NCBI GenBank assembly: GCA_018105865.1
Contig: CM030848.1
Location: 13,196,199 to 13,260,198 of the forward strand
DNA: 64,000 nucleotides
Source: Metaphire vulgaris
Lineage: Eukaryota > Annelida > Clitellata > Crassiclitellata > Megascolecidae
Direction of reading: 5' to 3'
The notes under the pieces were generated by a model. The model was given only the letters and a program-made list of their open reading frames with translations. It ran no database searches and was not told the DNA's origin. Position 1 is the first letter of the stretch. Each line of letters opens with the position of its first letter. The position numbers and the translations under genes were made by a program. This document shows, piece after piece, positions 51,631 to 64,000 of this stretch.

Positions 51631-52975
51631 CTTTGTGGCAGCATTTAAAATACGCTTAGGCATCAATCGATGGTAATCCAAAATTTCCAAATCGCAACCG
51701 CAAATATTATTCTAGGTCAATTCAAATAATCAGTCAATGGAATATTATTTAGCATAATATATAGTATATATAGTATATATATATATATACAATTATACAT
51801 ACATATACATACAACAGAAATGGTTTCATTTGGCAATTTTTTTAGCCTTACGTCCCCAAATCTAATGGAAAACAAACAATGGATCAGGTACATGGATTGC
51901 TGTCTATTTCATGCTTTCTTCTTTTCCTAATTGTGGGTTGGATTATTGTATGGTGTATTTCATGGGCGTAGCGGCGGGGGGTATATTGGTATATTATAAA
52001 CCCCTCAAAAATCAGACTACCTTAAAAATTTTAATGTGTTTTTAAGATTTTCAAAGTTTTTAAAAATTTATACCCCCTCCCACCCCCATCACATTAACCT
52101 CCACCCCACCCCAATCAAATTCCTGGCTACGCCTCTGGTGTATTTGTCTATTTTTATAGTAGTACGGATGGATTGGTGATTATTTTCAGGTGATGAAGAT
52201 GGCGGCCATAGGCTACGGTGCTGCGGCCGTTCTATCGCTGCCTCAGCTTGGCGTCTTCCGCCAGAATTTCGTGACGACGGAAGGCATGTTCTTCAACAAG
52301 ACCGTCTGCGAGACGATCTTCCGCGACACGCCCGGATGGCACCGCCAGCTGTACCTCGTCTTCATCAGCATCGTCGTCTTCTACGTCCCCATCGTCGTCA
52401 TCGCCTTCTGCTACGTCCGGATCTACCTAAAACTGTCCGAGAAGACGGCAGACATCCGGACATCATCGGCCGCGACGGCATCGCACGCGGACGCCTCGCG
52501 GGGCGTCGGACGTCCGGGGAAGGTGTTCCTGCAGAGCACGCGGTCCAGCTCCCTGCCGAAGGCGAAGGCGAAGATACTGAAGATGACCATAGTCATCGTC
52601 ACCGCGTTCGTCCTGTTCGGACTGCCGTATCACGTGCTCGAGGTGTTCCTGTCGTTCGGGTACCATTCGCTCGTCAGCTCGGCCGTCATGTCCGTGTTCG
52701 GGGCGATGGCCGTCGCCAATTCGGCCGTCAATCCGTACGTGTTCCTGCTGTTCTGCGGCGCCCACGACTGCCTGCTGCGGTGCCTGAGGAATGGTCGTCT
52801 GCCGTCGTCGAGCGGAGGAACAGCGGCCGGCGACAGGCGGAGCGGCGCCGATTCGACGCAGACGCAGTCCGTTCAGCTGGCGGTCACGTCGAGATCGTCC
52901 GAGCGATACGCGACTGCTGGTCAACTCGGAGCGGCGGCGACAAAGGGAGTGGAGATGGTGACGCTCGACAGATGA
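46826..52975 (+). CDS. Rhodopsin-family GPCR, GnRH/vasopressin-receptor-like
   Basis: Two exons, 46826-47317 and 52190-52975, joined in phase 0 (TCG|GTACTA ... TTTTCAG|GTG), give 425 residues. A likely 5'-UTR acceptor (TTATCTTTCAG) lies just upstream of the chosen ATG. The N-terminus has Ser10 and Gly10 runs. TM1 is about 53-78, TM2 about 87-113 (Asp98), and TM3 about 124-150 with Cys126, which pairs with ECL2 Cys204; N-glycosylation is possible at NKT. Exon 2 covers TM4-TM7. KILKMTIVIVTAF before TM6 resembles GnRH/AKH/corazonin and vasopressin receptors. Oddities: TM1 has GG instead of GN, DRY is DRH (150-152), the CWxP motif is FGLP (307-310), and NPxxY is NPYVF (345-349). It should be a plasma-membrane peptide-type receptor, but signalling competence is uncertain. 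The ligand cannot be named. Confidence 0.88.
47334..47593. repeat. (AAAT)n, tRNA-like SINE head and (AT)n
   Basis: (AAAT)n at 47334-47383 starts just after the GPCR exon 1 donor. A tRNA-like segment at about 47428-47500 has box A-like TGGTTCAGTGGTTCAA and box B-like GGTTTCACCC. (AT)n occupies 47531-47592. Confidence 0.6.
47594..48368. mobile_element. Repeat element with 55-bp minisatellite core
   Basis: The left edge has CTCGCTTCGCTCGC twice. A 33-bp sequence starting CTACGAACAATTG is duplicated at 47841 and 47927. Six nearly identical 55-bp units follow (starts 47972, 48027, 48082, 48137, 48192 and 48247). The right edge has AACAGAGAGAGAGACATACA and AATATTATAGATATA. (AT)n lies on both sides. 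A central tandem array between fixed ends resembles Helentron-like or other non-autonomous elements of invertebrates, but no diagnostic termini are confirmed. It lies in the GPCR intron. Confidence 0.6.
49145..49340 (-). mobile_element. hAT-type MITE, CAGTGGCGGCTC family, perfect target duplication
   Basis: 196 bp with ends CAGTGGCAGCTCC and AGAGCCGCCACTG, flanked by ACCGGAGC on both sides (49137-49144 and 49341-49348). It lies in the GPCR intron. Confidence 0.92.
49530..49932 (+). pseudogene. LINE 3' end with (ATT)n tail
   Basis: Plus-strand fragments KRAFSISDPKTWNSLP and SSKELSIFRSRLKTHLF are the classic C-terminal signature of CR1/L2-like LINE polyproteins. A 3' UTR follows containing GAAGTACCATACCATCGATT and GGTGCTATAAAAATATATAA, then an (ATT)n tail at about 49850-49932. 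The copy is 5'-truncated and lies in the GPCR intron. Confidence 0.8.
49596..49642. repeat. 18-bp perfect inverted repeat (hairpin)
   Basis: AAGATCTGACAGCCGAGG is mirrored by CCTCGGCTGTCAGATCTT, separated by an 11-base spacer that can itself pair (AAAC/GTTT). It interrupts the LINE C-terminal reading. Confidence 0.9.
50310..50358. repeat. (AT)n microsatellite
   Basis: Pure AT dinucleotides in the GPCR intron, downstream of a GAA/GAG-rich purine stretch at 50065-50180. Confidence 0.95.
50512..50800 (-). mobile_element. tRNA-headed SINE, complete
   Basis: The minus-strand head has box A-like TAGCATAGTGGTAGC (50794-50780) and box B GGTTCGATACCC (about 50749-50738). The core has GCGAGGTAAAACGTAGGTCT. 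The tail has GCGCCGGAACCCAACGCTCG. The same core and tail occur behind a 5S-type head at 53590-53893. It lies in the GPCR intron, antisense to the gene. Confidence 0.85.
50904..50972. repeat. (GA)n microsatellite
   Basis: About 34 GA units in the GPCR intron. Confidence 0.95.
51557..51720 (-). repeat. LINE tail with (AAT)n
   Basis: (AAT)n at 51557-51628, then GGCATCAATCGATGGTAATC at 51658-51677. On the minus strand this reads as the same LINE 3' tail seen at 46.6 and 49.8 kb. Confidence 0.7.
51961..52137 (-). mobile_element. hAT-type MITE, CAGGGGCGTAGC family, perfect target duplication
   Basis: 177 bp with ends CATGGGCGTAGCGGCGG and CTGGCTACGCCTCTG, flanked by GTGTATTT (51953-51960 and 52138-52145). 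Its right edge is only 52 bp from GPCR exon 2, so it abuts the branch-point region of the intron. Confidence 0.9.
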
Positions 52976-53054
52976 CCGACTGATTGGCGATTCATCGTGC
53001 GGAGGTCGTGACGCAGATGTGACGGAAGGACAGGAAATCAGTTTCTACCAGCAG

Positions 53055-53342
53055 CAGTGGCGTAAGCCAGGATTTTCGGAAGGGAAGGGATGGGGGTTGG
53101 TGGCTTTCAGTTTTGACTGTGACCAACTTGGAAAAAATCTTGACAACCAAAAAAAGGTCGTCACCACTTCCACTGTTACATTCTATACCACTTAAAACTT
53201 TTGGATCGGCATCCAAGAGGGTTTTGACCCCCAAAATCGCCTCCCAAAATAAAAAAATGCATAGAAATTCATTTTAAGAAAAAAATTCGGTAGCCAAGGG
53301 GGGGTTTAACCCCCAACCCCAACCCTTTTGGCTACGCCACTG
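53055..53342 (+). mobile_element. hAT-type MITE, CAGTGGCGTA ends
   Basis: 288 bp with ends CAGTGGCGTAAGCCAGGATT and TTTTGGCTACGCCACTG. The flanks ACCAGCAG and TCCTCCAC do not match. It lies 80 bp downstream of the GPCR stop, so it may be in the 3' UTR. Confidence 0.8.
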
Positions 53343-53589
53343 TCCTCCACTTTCTAGCAGTTTGTCTAAGTCTAAGGTTCTGCGTTGTAAGACTTTTACA
53401 TAAGGAGTAATTACTGACAAGCTTTGTGCGTTCAATATATAATAATCATGTCGTTGTTTTTAAACCGTTGTTTAGTTGTGATCAGTTATCGATTAACAAA
53501 TCGGACTGAATCAAAATGAAATGTATAGAAACTGTATAGAGATCGTGCAATATATATAGACGTATAAATTGGTTTTAATTTTAAAATAA

Positions 53590-53893
53590 AAAGTTTAAAG
53601 TCTAGTTCCGTGCTCGAAATTTGAGGGTATAGGGTCCGGCGCTGATCTCCTTGTTCTAGGCAAGCAGCAAATCGGGCGGCATGCGCAATAAATCTATAGA
53701 GTAGTTTCGCCATCGCTTTCTTTAGACCCGCGTGTTACCTTCGCAGCTTAACGCTGCTACCAATTTTTAGCCAACGCCTAAGAGCGATGAACGGCTTGGT
53801 TGGCCGCCGTCACCACGAATCGAACCCGGGACGGTCACCCATCCAGGTACTAACCGCGCTCGACGTTGCTTAACTTCGGTGTTCTGGCGGGAA
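53590..53893 (-). mobile_element. 5S rRNA-headed SINE (SINE3-type)
   Basis: The minus-strand head contains CACCGAAGTTAAGCAACGTC, GTTAGTACCTGGATGGGTGA and CC, matching the internal promoter half of eukaryotic 5S rRNA (about 53832-53884). The core GCGAAGGTAACACGCGGGTC and tail GGCGCTGATCTCC-like block are shared with the tRNA-headed SINE at 50512-50800. It is not a 5S rRNA gene, since both ends of 5S are absent. Confidence 0.88.
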
Positions 53894-55636
53894 ATGTGTT
53901 TTCAGTTATTATTTTTCAGTCTGTACGTTTGACCTAAGACTATATATCCGTTATCAGATATCGATGTTTAGCGAGATTGGAATCTTGATTTGCGGTCGAA
54001 GTCTGTTATCTGGCACAGAATTCTTCATCTAAAATAGATATGCCGCTTAGATTATTATTGGGGCACGGTTATTTTGACGATAGAATAGCATTGTGATAGT
54101 CGTTTGAAGCTGCTATTATTATTATTGTTGTTGTTGTTGTTGTCGTTGTCATCATCATCGTCGTTGCTGTCGTTGTCGTTGTTGTCGTCGTCATCATCAT
54201 TTTAAAAAAAGATGATTTCACGCTTTCAACATTCGTAGTCTGTAATTTTAATATTTTCTTTACATTACAGACAATTTCTCTAGCGCCGCTTAATAATTGT
54301 AGCGATGCAGACGCAAGCCCAACGCCAGACGAACGGAAGACTCCGAGAAGAGTTCGCGCCTTCGATTTTCACGACATCGGCCGAAAGAGGATTGGGGGGG
54401 GGGAGGGTGCCACACTCTTTGTTCTTTCCAGGTGTTGTACTCATTTACAATTGGCTCTCCTCGGACTGCACGCCTTGCAAAACCAGATGCGTCGTCCGCC
54501 ATCATATTACACCGATTTATTGAGGTTCTCGAGAACGCAGATTCGACCTTGGACTTATACTGATGATAGGATGAAAGGGTATTCTTTTGCTCCCCAAAAA
54601 ATTAGATTGGTAATTATCGTTCGATTTAATTTGCTCTTTATTGCAGCTCGGATACGGGGTTTCATTCGCAAAACACCTGGACTTGCTCGCTAGGAATGTT
54701 ACCACATACGGCCATTCTGTCTGTCCATCTGTCTGTCTGTTTGTCCGCCTGTCTGTCTCTCTCTCTGCCTGTCTGTCCATCTGTCTGTCCGTCTATCCAT
54801 CTGTCTGTCTGTTTGTCCTCCTGTCTGTCTGTCGTTTAGTTCGCCTGGTTTTGTGTCTGTTTAATGGGGGGGGGGGACTTTTGTGGGTAATGAAAGTGAT
54901 CGCTGCTTTTCGTATTATAGTCATTCAGGAATTATTATTGTTCGTCCCGTTGAGTGGTTCACGACGTGCTTCGCTCGCGTTCTATGTATGGGAATTTGAT
55001 CGGGATCTTTATGCGAATATATTCGCATACCATCCGATTTCATTCTCATGATCTAAGCGTCAGGCTTCTTTTAATTTCACGTCGAATTTTCATCGCACGA
55101 ACTTATTTATGCTCGGAAATTGAATTGTAAACGCTCTGTTCCCATGGCCGTGGATGGCTGCAAAACAACCTTGCCGAGGCTTAGATACATGCAGTAGACT
55201 ATAATAGCCTATGTGCTGGAAAAGTAGAATTTCGTTGTCAAAAAGCGGAATAATATGAAATAAAAATATGCCAAAATTTAATATTTGGGCTCAAAATGGG
55301 TTTCTTTGTGTTCGACACTGTCGACGTGTTACTAATTTGGGGGAAGGGGTAGGGGTCGCCCTCTTTTCGGACCTAGAAGGGTAGTGAGATTCGGAGGAAA
55401 ATCGATGAGGAAATATAGTACTGTCATATAATCTGAAAACATGCTCTTTTCATCACTCTTCTGAATTTTTGCATATCTATAGCCAACTGTAGCACACGTC
55501 CTTGCTTTGTCCAATTTCAAACAGGGTATCAATTTTATAATATTTTTGTGGTCTATAAAACCTGTAATAGAAGAAACCGGCTCTCTTAATTAAGCACCAT
55601 CTTATCTCTCGATTGATTTTTTTAGACATTTGACAG
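53894..55636. other. Gene-poor region
   Basis: GTT/GTC and ATC triplet runs lie at about 54115-54200 and CTGT repeats at 54716-54835. Only short open frames occur elsewhere. Confidence 0.4.
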
Positions 55637-55828
55637 CAGTGGTGGCTCCAGCATTTGGCAAGCGTGGGGGCCGTTGGGGTGGCAACTTCTAATCATGGGG
55701 GGGGGGCAACCATTTGTTGTTTAATGTATGTAGCATTAAGTAGAGGGTCCCAACATGGGGGGTTACTGGGGGCCCAGACACTCAATAGGGGGTACGGTCC
55801 CCTGGCTTTCCCGGTGGAGCCGCCACTG
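55637..55828 (+). mobile_element. hAT-type MITE, CAGTGGCGGCTC family
   Basis: 192 bp with ends CAGTGGTGGCTCCAGC and GGTGGAGCCGCCACTG. The interior closely follows the copy at 34473-34669. The target duplication is not preserved. Confidence 0.85.
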
Positions 55829-55947
55829 CCCACCCACGTTACGCCACTGTTCTACTGACACAGGATTAAGCCTCAAAATGTGCCTTTCTTGCTTTTAGTG
55901 ATGCGAACTGGTCTTCGTTGTGCTCATGCAGTCAATTGTCTCGGTTT

Positions 55948-56327
55948 CAGGGGCGTAGCCAGGAATTTGATTTGGGAAGGTATAAATATTTTGGGTGGGT
56001 GGGTATAAATCTGAACTAGAACCCACATAAACATAATCAACCTCTGATCAACTAATTACTTTCTATGTTAAATTTTAATCACATCTGTTTAGTTACTAAA
56101 TTTGTATTCTTGTGTTAAGTTTTGATTATTTCTAGTATAAATTAATTAAGTATCTTTAGTCATGTATTTTTGGTTATGATGTTGGTCGTGTGATAAAAAA
56201 GTCAATTCAATTCAATTAAAAAACATATAAACCACCTATAACCACATGTAAATCACACAATTTTTTAAGGTAGACTGATTTAGGGGGGTATATATACACC
56301 GATATACCCCCTCGTCGCTACGCCCCT
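55948..56327 (+). mobile_element. hAT-type MITE, CAGGGGCGTAGC family, with an internal insertion
   Basis: The ends CAGGGGCGTAGCCAGG and GTCGCTACGCCCCTG are flanked by the perfect duplication CTCGGTTT. It is about 190 bp longer than its relatives because of an AT-rich insert at about 56035-56220. The insert ends TCAATTCAATTCAATT, as expected for a short LINE 3' tail. Confidence 0.88.
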
Positions 56328-56765
56328 GCTCGGTTTCTTCTCTTTCTACGCTGAGCAGAGAGCAAGATAACAGGGGCTTTTCAGCAGCGCCCCTTCAAAA
56401 ACTTTGATTATATTTATGGACGTACTTTCCTTCGGCGATAGCGACTTTCGTAGATTTCAGCGGGCGACCTGCCTGGCCGATAGTGTTTGAATTGTCGAAG
56501 ATCGACGCGAAGAAGTATTTGTGCACCAGCGTTGTCCGCTGTCAAGTGGCGTCTTCGGCCATCTACCGAAAGACAACGAAGATTTTCTGTTTGGTGGGGG
56601 GGGGGGGAAACAACATTTCGATATTATAAGACTGCATCAAAACGGGTAATTAATTATTATTTTTTAAAATTAGTAATATTATTATTTATTATTCTGCCCT
56701 ACGGTTATTATTAGTATTATTAGGCCCTATTATTATTTTTGATCAGTAGTCAATTATCAATTATA

Positions 56766-56768
56766 AAG

Positions 56769-56855
<87 letters not shown>

Positions 56856-56931
56856 TTTAGTAGACCCTATTATTATTATGTGTCCTATTATTAGTAGGTC
56901 ATATTATTATTATTACTATTATTATAGGCCA

Positions 56932-57005
<74 letters not shown>

Positions 57006-57006
57006 G
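56766..57006. repeat. (ATT)n microsatellite cluster
   Basis: Two long ATT tracts separated by about 90 bp of ATT-rich sequence. Confidence 0.95.
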
Positions 57007-57341
57007 TGTCGTAACAGTTTGTTTTAGTAAGGTTGATGCCCAGTTTATTTAATTTAAACCATTCAGATATTTTTATTAATTCCATGTTAATACTGTTAAT
57101 TAATTCATCATAGTTTAGTTTTCATGACTAGCTAAAATATTCGTATCATCAGCAAATATTAAATAATGAAAGAAAATCGCAACCTTGGCTAGAAATTACG
57201 TAATGCCGTCTCCTGCGATAAACCTCCATGGTTTCTACACGTTTTCGGTGTTAACTTCCGCTCGTTCAATTGAGAAATTTATTTGATAAAAGTTATGAAA
57301 AGTAACTTACGTACACTATAATACACTAAAACACGTTTTGA

Positions 57342-59181
57342 ATGCATACGCGGTGCGTTAGGCCTAATAGATCGCAGCGTTATCTCGGACGATTTGTTGC
57401 CACCGGTGACTGGAATGCACGTGTACTGTGCCAGCAACGGACCCGGGAGTCTCTTCTGGATCTATCAAACTCGTTATGCAAAGGTAATGATATTGGATAT
57501 GAGTCACTAGCAAATATATTACCAGAATTTCAAAACCTGGGCGATCGATTTGCTAAGGTATCTGGTTTTGTCCAGTATTGATAACGGGCGTGGGTAACCT
57601 GCTGCATTAAAAACAAGGGGTGCTAAATGGCATAAATCATGCAGGGCTGCGTTTAGTGCCCCTGAATTGGTTCGAAAAACTGCTAATGCTAAGAAACGGC
57701 TTGATTCTGAGGCACTGTGTTCTGAAGGGTCCTCGAATGTCACAGAAATTGACCATGACGAAGTGTTGGTTGCTAGAAAGAAAGTTTGCACTCGTTCAGA
57801 GTGTGGCAGTGAAAATACCTTGCGTGCTAAAATCCCAACTTGTTTCTTCTGTGATTTACCTGCAGGTTCGCCTAAGCTGCATGATGTAACAACGTTAACC
57901 ATGGATGAACAAGTTTAAGAGTGTGGTTTAGTGCTTTCAGATAATAGGCTCCCTGCAAAACTGGCTGTAGGTTACACGATAGCAGTTGAAGCCAAATACC
58001 ATTCACTTTGTCTGACTAAATTGTACAACCTTAGGCGATCACTTGAACGTGAGCGATATCGTCAGTTGAGCACACCATCTTCTGTTGCACTTCATAACAT
58101 TGCATTTGCTCAATTAACTGCCTATATTAATGATGTACGTTCAGTTGGGGGAGGTTATTGCAATATTTAAATTGGATTCCTTGAAACTGCTTTATACTGA
58201 TCGCTTGCATCAGCTTGATACCTCGATTGTTCATAGTACATATAGTGCATGGTTAAAAGACCAGCTGTTAGACTATTTTCCTGATATGTGTGCATATGAT
58301 GATGGTCGTGATGCTGTTCTTGTGTTTGAGAAAAATCTTGGTACTACATTATCAATTGCATGTTCGAACGATACAGAGGCTGATGCATTGCATTTACTAT
58401 TTAGCACGGGCTGCAGAAATTTAGCGACAGGATATTCTTACTAATACGTGGAAATTTAAGGATTCACTTCAAAATGAGTCGCATGGAACATCAGTTCTGC
58501 AATCACTTCTTACACTAATTAAGATGATTTTTGAGGGACCCAGCATTGACTTTCAGTTGCTTGAACAGCACACATCTGCAGCTCTGTCTGTTTCTCAGTT
58601 GACTGTTTTCAATAGCGTTAAACGTAAGCGCACTACTATGTCTGGTGTCACATGTACCGTAGTTCGTCATGTAAAGAGCCAGGAGACACATTTGCCTCTG
58701 TACATTGGTCTTGCTGTCCATGCTACAAGCACGAAAGAGACGGCTTGTTGATAAGTTATTCAATCAATTTTGGTATTTGTCTATCATACGATAGGGTTTT
58801 ATCTGTTCTTAACGAGCTGGCAAGTGGGGTATGTGATCATGTGATCGGTTCGAAGTAGACCAAGCTGTTTGCCCGTAGAGCTTTGGGAGTACCGTTTTTA
58901 AAACTGCTGCTGTAGAGACAATATAGACCACAATCCATCCGATCCATCAGCAGCTACTGCTCACAGTTCTTTCCATGGTACGGAAATTTCACTTCGTCAG
59001 CATCCAGATGCTGCAATGCCTGGTTCTGACCGCAGTTTCACTTACAGTGATGTTGTTGTTGGTGGTCATGATGTTCGTTTACCATCATGTTATACAGTTC
59101 TTTCATTTTGCCAATTATGGTAAATTTGTTGCTAAGCTTGAATTTGAACAGCATGGCGACTTGCCATCTGTAAACATATGA
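57342..59181 (+). pseudogene. Decayed multicopy ORF with C2HC-like motif, probable mobile-element protein
   Basis: I can follow one protein through at least three frames and several stops. Landmarks in order are KWHKSCRAAFSAPELVRKT (about 57626), a CX2C pair in PTCFFCDLPAGSPKLHD (57841-57852), HX3C in AKYHSLCLTKLYN (58000-58011), ETHLPLYIGLAVHA (about 58685), CLSYDRVL (about 58780) and SFHGTEISLRQHPDAAMPG (from about 58966). The CX2C...HX3C set looks like a zinc-binding N-terminal domain. From memory, this layout resembles very large uncharacterised proteins present in many copies in cnidarians, molluscs and other invertebrates; I cannot name the transposon class or a reaction. The copy stops abruptly at an (AT)n tract at 59198, after which a LINE reverse transcriptase begins. 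Confidence 0.6.
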
Positions 59182-59197
59182 GTAGGCTGTTCAGATG

Positions 59198-59281
<84 letters not shown>
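59198..59281. repeat. (AT)n microsatellite
   Basis: About 40 AT units separating the decayed ORF from the LINE remnant. Confidence 0.95.
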
Positions 59282-59284
<3 letters not shown>

Positions 59285-59334
59285 TAAAAATTATATATAT
59301 ATACCCTTAGGGGTGTTTTAAATTATTTAAACAG

Positions 59335-60408
59335 ACATCTGTCCACAGCTCTTGATATTTCAAAGGCATTTGATAAGGTATGTTACTTTGGTTTGTTTAG
59401 AAAATTAATGCAGAGAGGCACTCCCTGTTACTTCATTGATGTTCTAATAGATTGATATGAAAAATGTTATGCAAATATTCGATGGGGTGATGTCATGTCA
59501 GGCCCTTTCATGGTCTTAGCTGGGGTAAGACAAGGCGGCGTCTTATCCCCATTATTGTTGCTGTATATGTGGACGATCTTATCTCTAATCTAAAGAAATC
59601 TCTCTATGGTTGTTACATCGATACTTTGTTCGTGGGCTGTTTGCTTTATGCTGATGATATATTGCTTAATTCTCATTCTATTAACGGTATGCAATGTTTA
59701 CTTGATATATGTAATGTTGAAGCTGCTAATCTAGATTTTAAGTTTAATGTCAAAAAATGTAAGGCCATGAGAAATTTTGGTAGACGTTATGCAATGGTCT
59801 GTGCTCCCTTATTGTTGAATGAATCTGTTCTGGCTTATGTTGACGAGTTGAAATATCTTGGGATCGTAGTTAGAGCTGGTCGTCATTTCAGGATACAGTG
59901 AAACCCGCTTAATTGCATAGGTGCCGTGCAAGCCTTGCTTATGCGATTAACTGGGCTATGCGAATAGCCGGGATGTTTGATAATGAACTGTACGCACAAA
60001 ACACTGATTCGGATTTTTATGTTGTTATGCAATTATGCGGGTTATGCAATTAAGCGGTATGCGATTAAGTGGGATCCACTGTATCAGTTACAGAGACCAA
60101 AATGAATTTTTATATTTTATAAAATTTTTAATAACTTGTACAGCAAGAGCAAATCCTCTTCCTCAGAGTTGATATGTGTTGACTTACTCCAATCGTATTG
60201 TTTACCTATTATATTACATGCTACTGAAGCCACTTTCCGGAACAAGAGCACTTTAAATAACTTGGATCATCTAGTACAGCAGGCTGTATGCAAAATCTTT
60301 GATGTACATGACAAAGTAATGATTGACTGTATTTGCGAAATGCTTGGATTGCATTCAATACATGATACTGTAAAGAAACGTCAACACTTTTACATTTCCG
60401 TTCTCTAA
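59335..60408 (+). pseudogene. Non-LTR retrotransposon reverse transcriptase remnant
   Basis: RT motifs occur in order with frame changes: ALDISKAFDKV (about 59349), LAGVRQGGVLSPLL (about 59517-59558), the catalytic GCLLYADDILL (about 59637), then VDELKYLGIVV. After a MITE insertion the thumb/tail continues with LLQSYCLPIILHATEA and VQQAVCKIFDV. Both Asp of the YADD box are intact. The endonuclease domain is absent, so the copy is 5'-truncated. It is a different family from the LINE remnants at 10.3 and 49.5 kb. Confidence 0.88.
59896..60081. mobile_element. pogo/Tigger-type MITE inside the LINE RT
   Basis: 186 bp with inverted ends CAGTGAAACCCGCTTAATTG and CTTAA-TGGGATCCACTG, flanked by TA on both sides (59894-59895 and 60082-60083). 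It splits the RT coding sequence. Confidence 0.9.
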
Positions 60409-60522
60409 ACGTCTAAACGTATTGGAATGCCGGTGGGGGGGGGCTGTAGAGGGGCACTCTTGATTTTAAATATGTTGTGTTTTAAACGCTGACCGACACT
60501 GTTATTAATGTCTATCTATGCC

Positions 60523-60524
60523 TC

Positions 60525-60569
<45 letters not shown>

Positions 60570-60628
60570 GTCTCTCTCTGCCTGTCTCTTTCTCTATTGG
60601 TCGGGCTTTCTATCTCTGTCTGTCTGTC

Positions 60629-60667
<39 letters not shown>

Positions 60668-60670
60668 TTC
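60523..60670. repeat. (CTGT)n/(CT)n repeats
   Basis: Two CTGT/CT tracts with a short unique spacer. Confidence 0.95.
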
Positions 60671-60998
60671 AAACGGTCACTTGATTCGGCTGTTGTTGTT
60701 GGGAAGTGGGAAGAAGATCGGTCGTGTAATTCGCTGCTTAAGAGGAGAAGAAGGCCTTATTGACCTGACTGATGACATTCATTCCACCGACCGGAAATAA
60801 GAACCTCGTCGACGACGACGGCGGCGACATAATATTGCCCCAACGGAACCAGAGCAGCACCGACTCACCACCGGACGCCCGCTGCCTCACCCCTACACCC
60901 GCCTCCGCCCTCCGCGCCGCCCCCCACCTCACCCAGTTCCCGCCTCTCCGCCCTCCCGATAGACGTCAGCGCCGTCGTCGTCGCTGCGTCATCTTGGG

Positions 60999-63810
<2,812 letters not shown>

Positions 63811-64000
63811 GTGGCGTAGCGACTAGGGGGGGGTGTATATCGCTGTATATATACCCCCAAATCAGTCTCCATTAAAGTTTTTATAGGATTTACATGTGAT
63901 TACACTGGTCAACACACAATTTGATGCGTCAAAAGTTAGACCTGTTCTTTAGTAATTTTGGTGCCCTGATTCCAAAAATGTTATAAGTTTTGCCCCATCA
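63811..64000. repeat. hAT-type MITE of the CAGGGGCGTAGC group, cut by the window end
   Basis: It begins CAGTGGCGTAGCGACTAGGG and continues with GTATATATACCCCC, AATCAGTCT and TAAAGTTTTTATA, matching the inverted interior of the family. The far end is outside the window or lost. Confidence 0.6.

Noticed and set aside
53832..53884. 5S rRNA gene
   Set aside because: Only the internal promoter half matches 5S rRNA; both 5S termini are missing and a SINE core follows.

Overview
This is a stretch of animal nuclear genome, most likely from a marine invertebrate. The genes have many short exons with GT-AG introns. The proteins are metazoan (MRE11, a basigin-type immunoglobulin protein, a rhodopsin-family receptor). 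About half of the sequence is microsatellites and small transposons. The phylum cannot be fixed from the window alone. Single-base length errors appear in the conserved MRE11 gene and throughout a young retrotransposon, so some broken frames are probably sequence error rather than biology.

Genes. (1) 0.9-1.6 kb, plus strand: a small unidentified spliced gene whose stop codon lies at the edge of a SINE tail. (2) 2.5-7.3 kb, minus strand: a seven-exon MRE11 double-strand-break repair nuclease. Its exon phases close perfectly only if one base is restored in each of two exons. (3) 11.2-15.6 kb, minus strand: a basigin/neuroplastin-like protein with a signal peptide, two Ig domains and a transmembrane helix with the family's buried Glu. 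(4) 46.8-53.0 kb, plus strand: a two-exon GPCR of the GnRH/vasopressin-receptor type with several altered activation-switch residues and a 4.9-kb intron full of repeats.

Mobile DNA. A Ty3/Gypsy LTR retrotransposon (40.2-45.4 kb; TG...CA LTRs; target duplication TGCTT) sits inside an older hAT-type MITE whose own 8-bp duplication is intact. Several hAT-like MITE families (ends CAGTGGCGGCTC, CAGGGGCGTAGC, CAGAGCCGTAGC, CAGTGGCGCAAC) recur, many with perfect 8-bp target duplications. Other elements are four copies of a 72-bp TTAA-flanked (piggyBac-like) miniature element, two pogo/Tigger-type MITEs, at least three LINE remnants, and tRNA-headed and 5S-headed SINEs that share one core and tail. 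A decayed ORF at 57.3-59.2 kb has a C2HC-like motif and resembles a large multicopy invertebrate protein family whose transposon class I cannot name.

The remainder (about 18-40 kb, 53-57 kb and 60-64 kb) is gene-poor. It holds (ATT)n, (CT)n, (TTC)n, (CTGT)n and (AT)n tracts. Many (ATT)n tracts look like the 3' tails of one LINE family.
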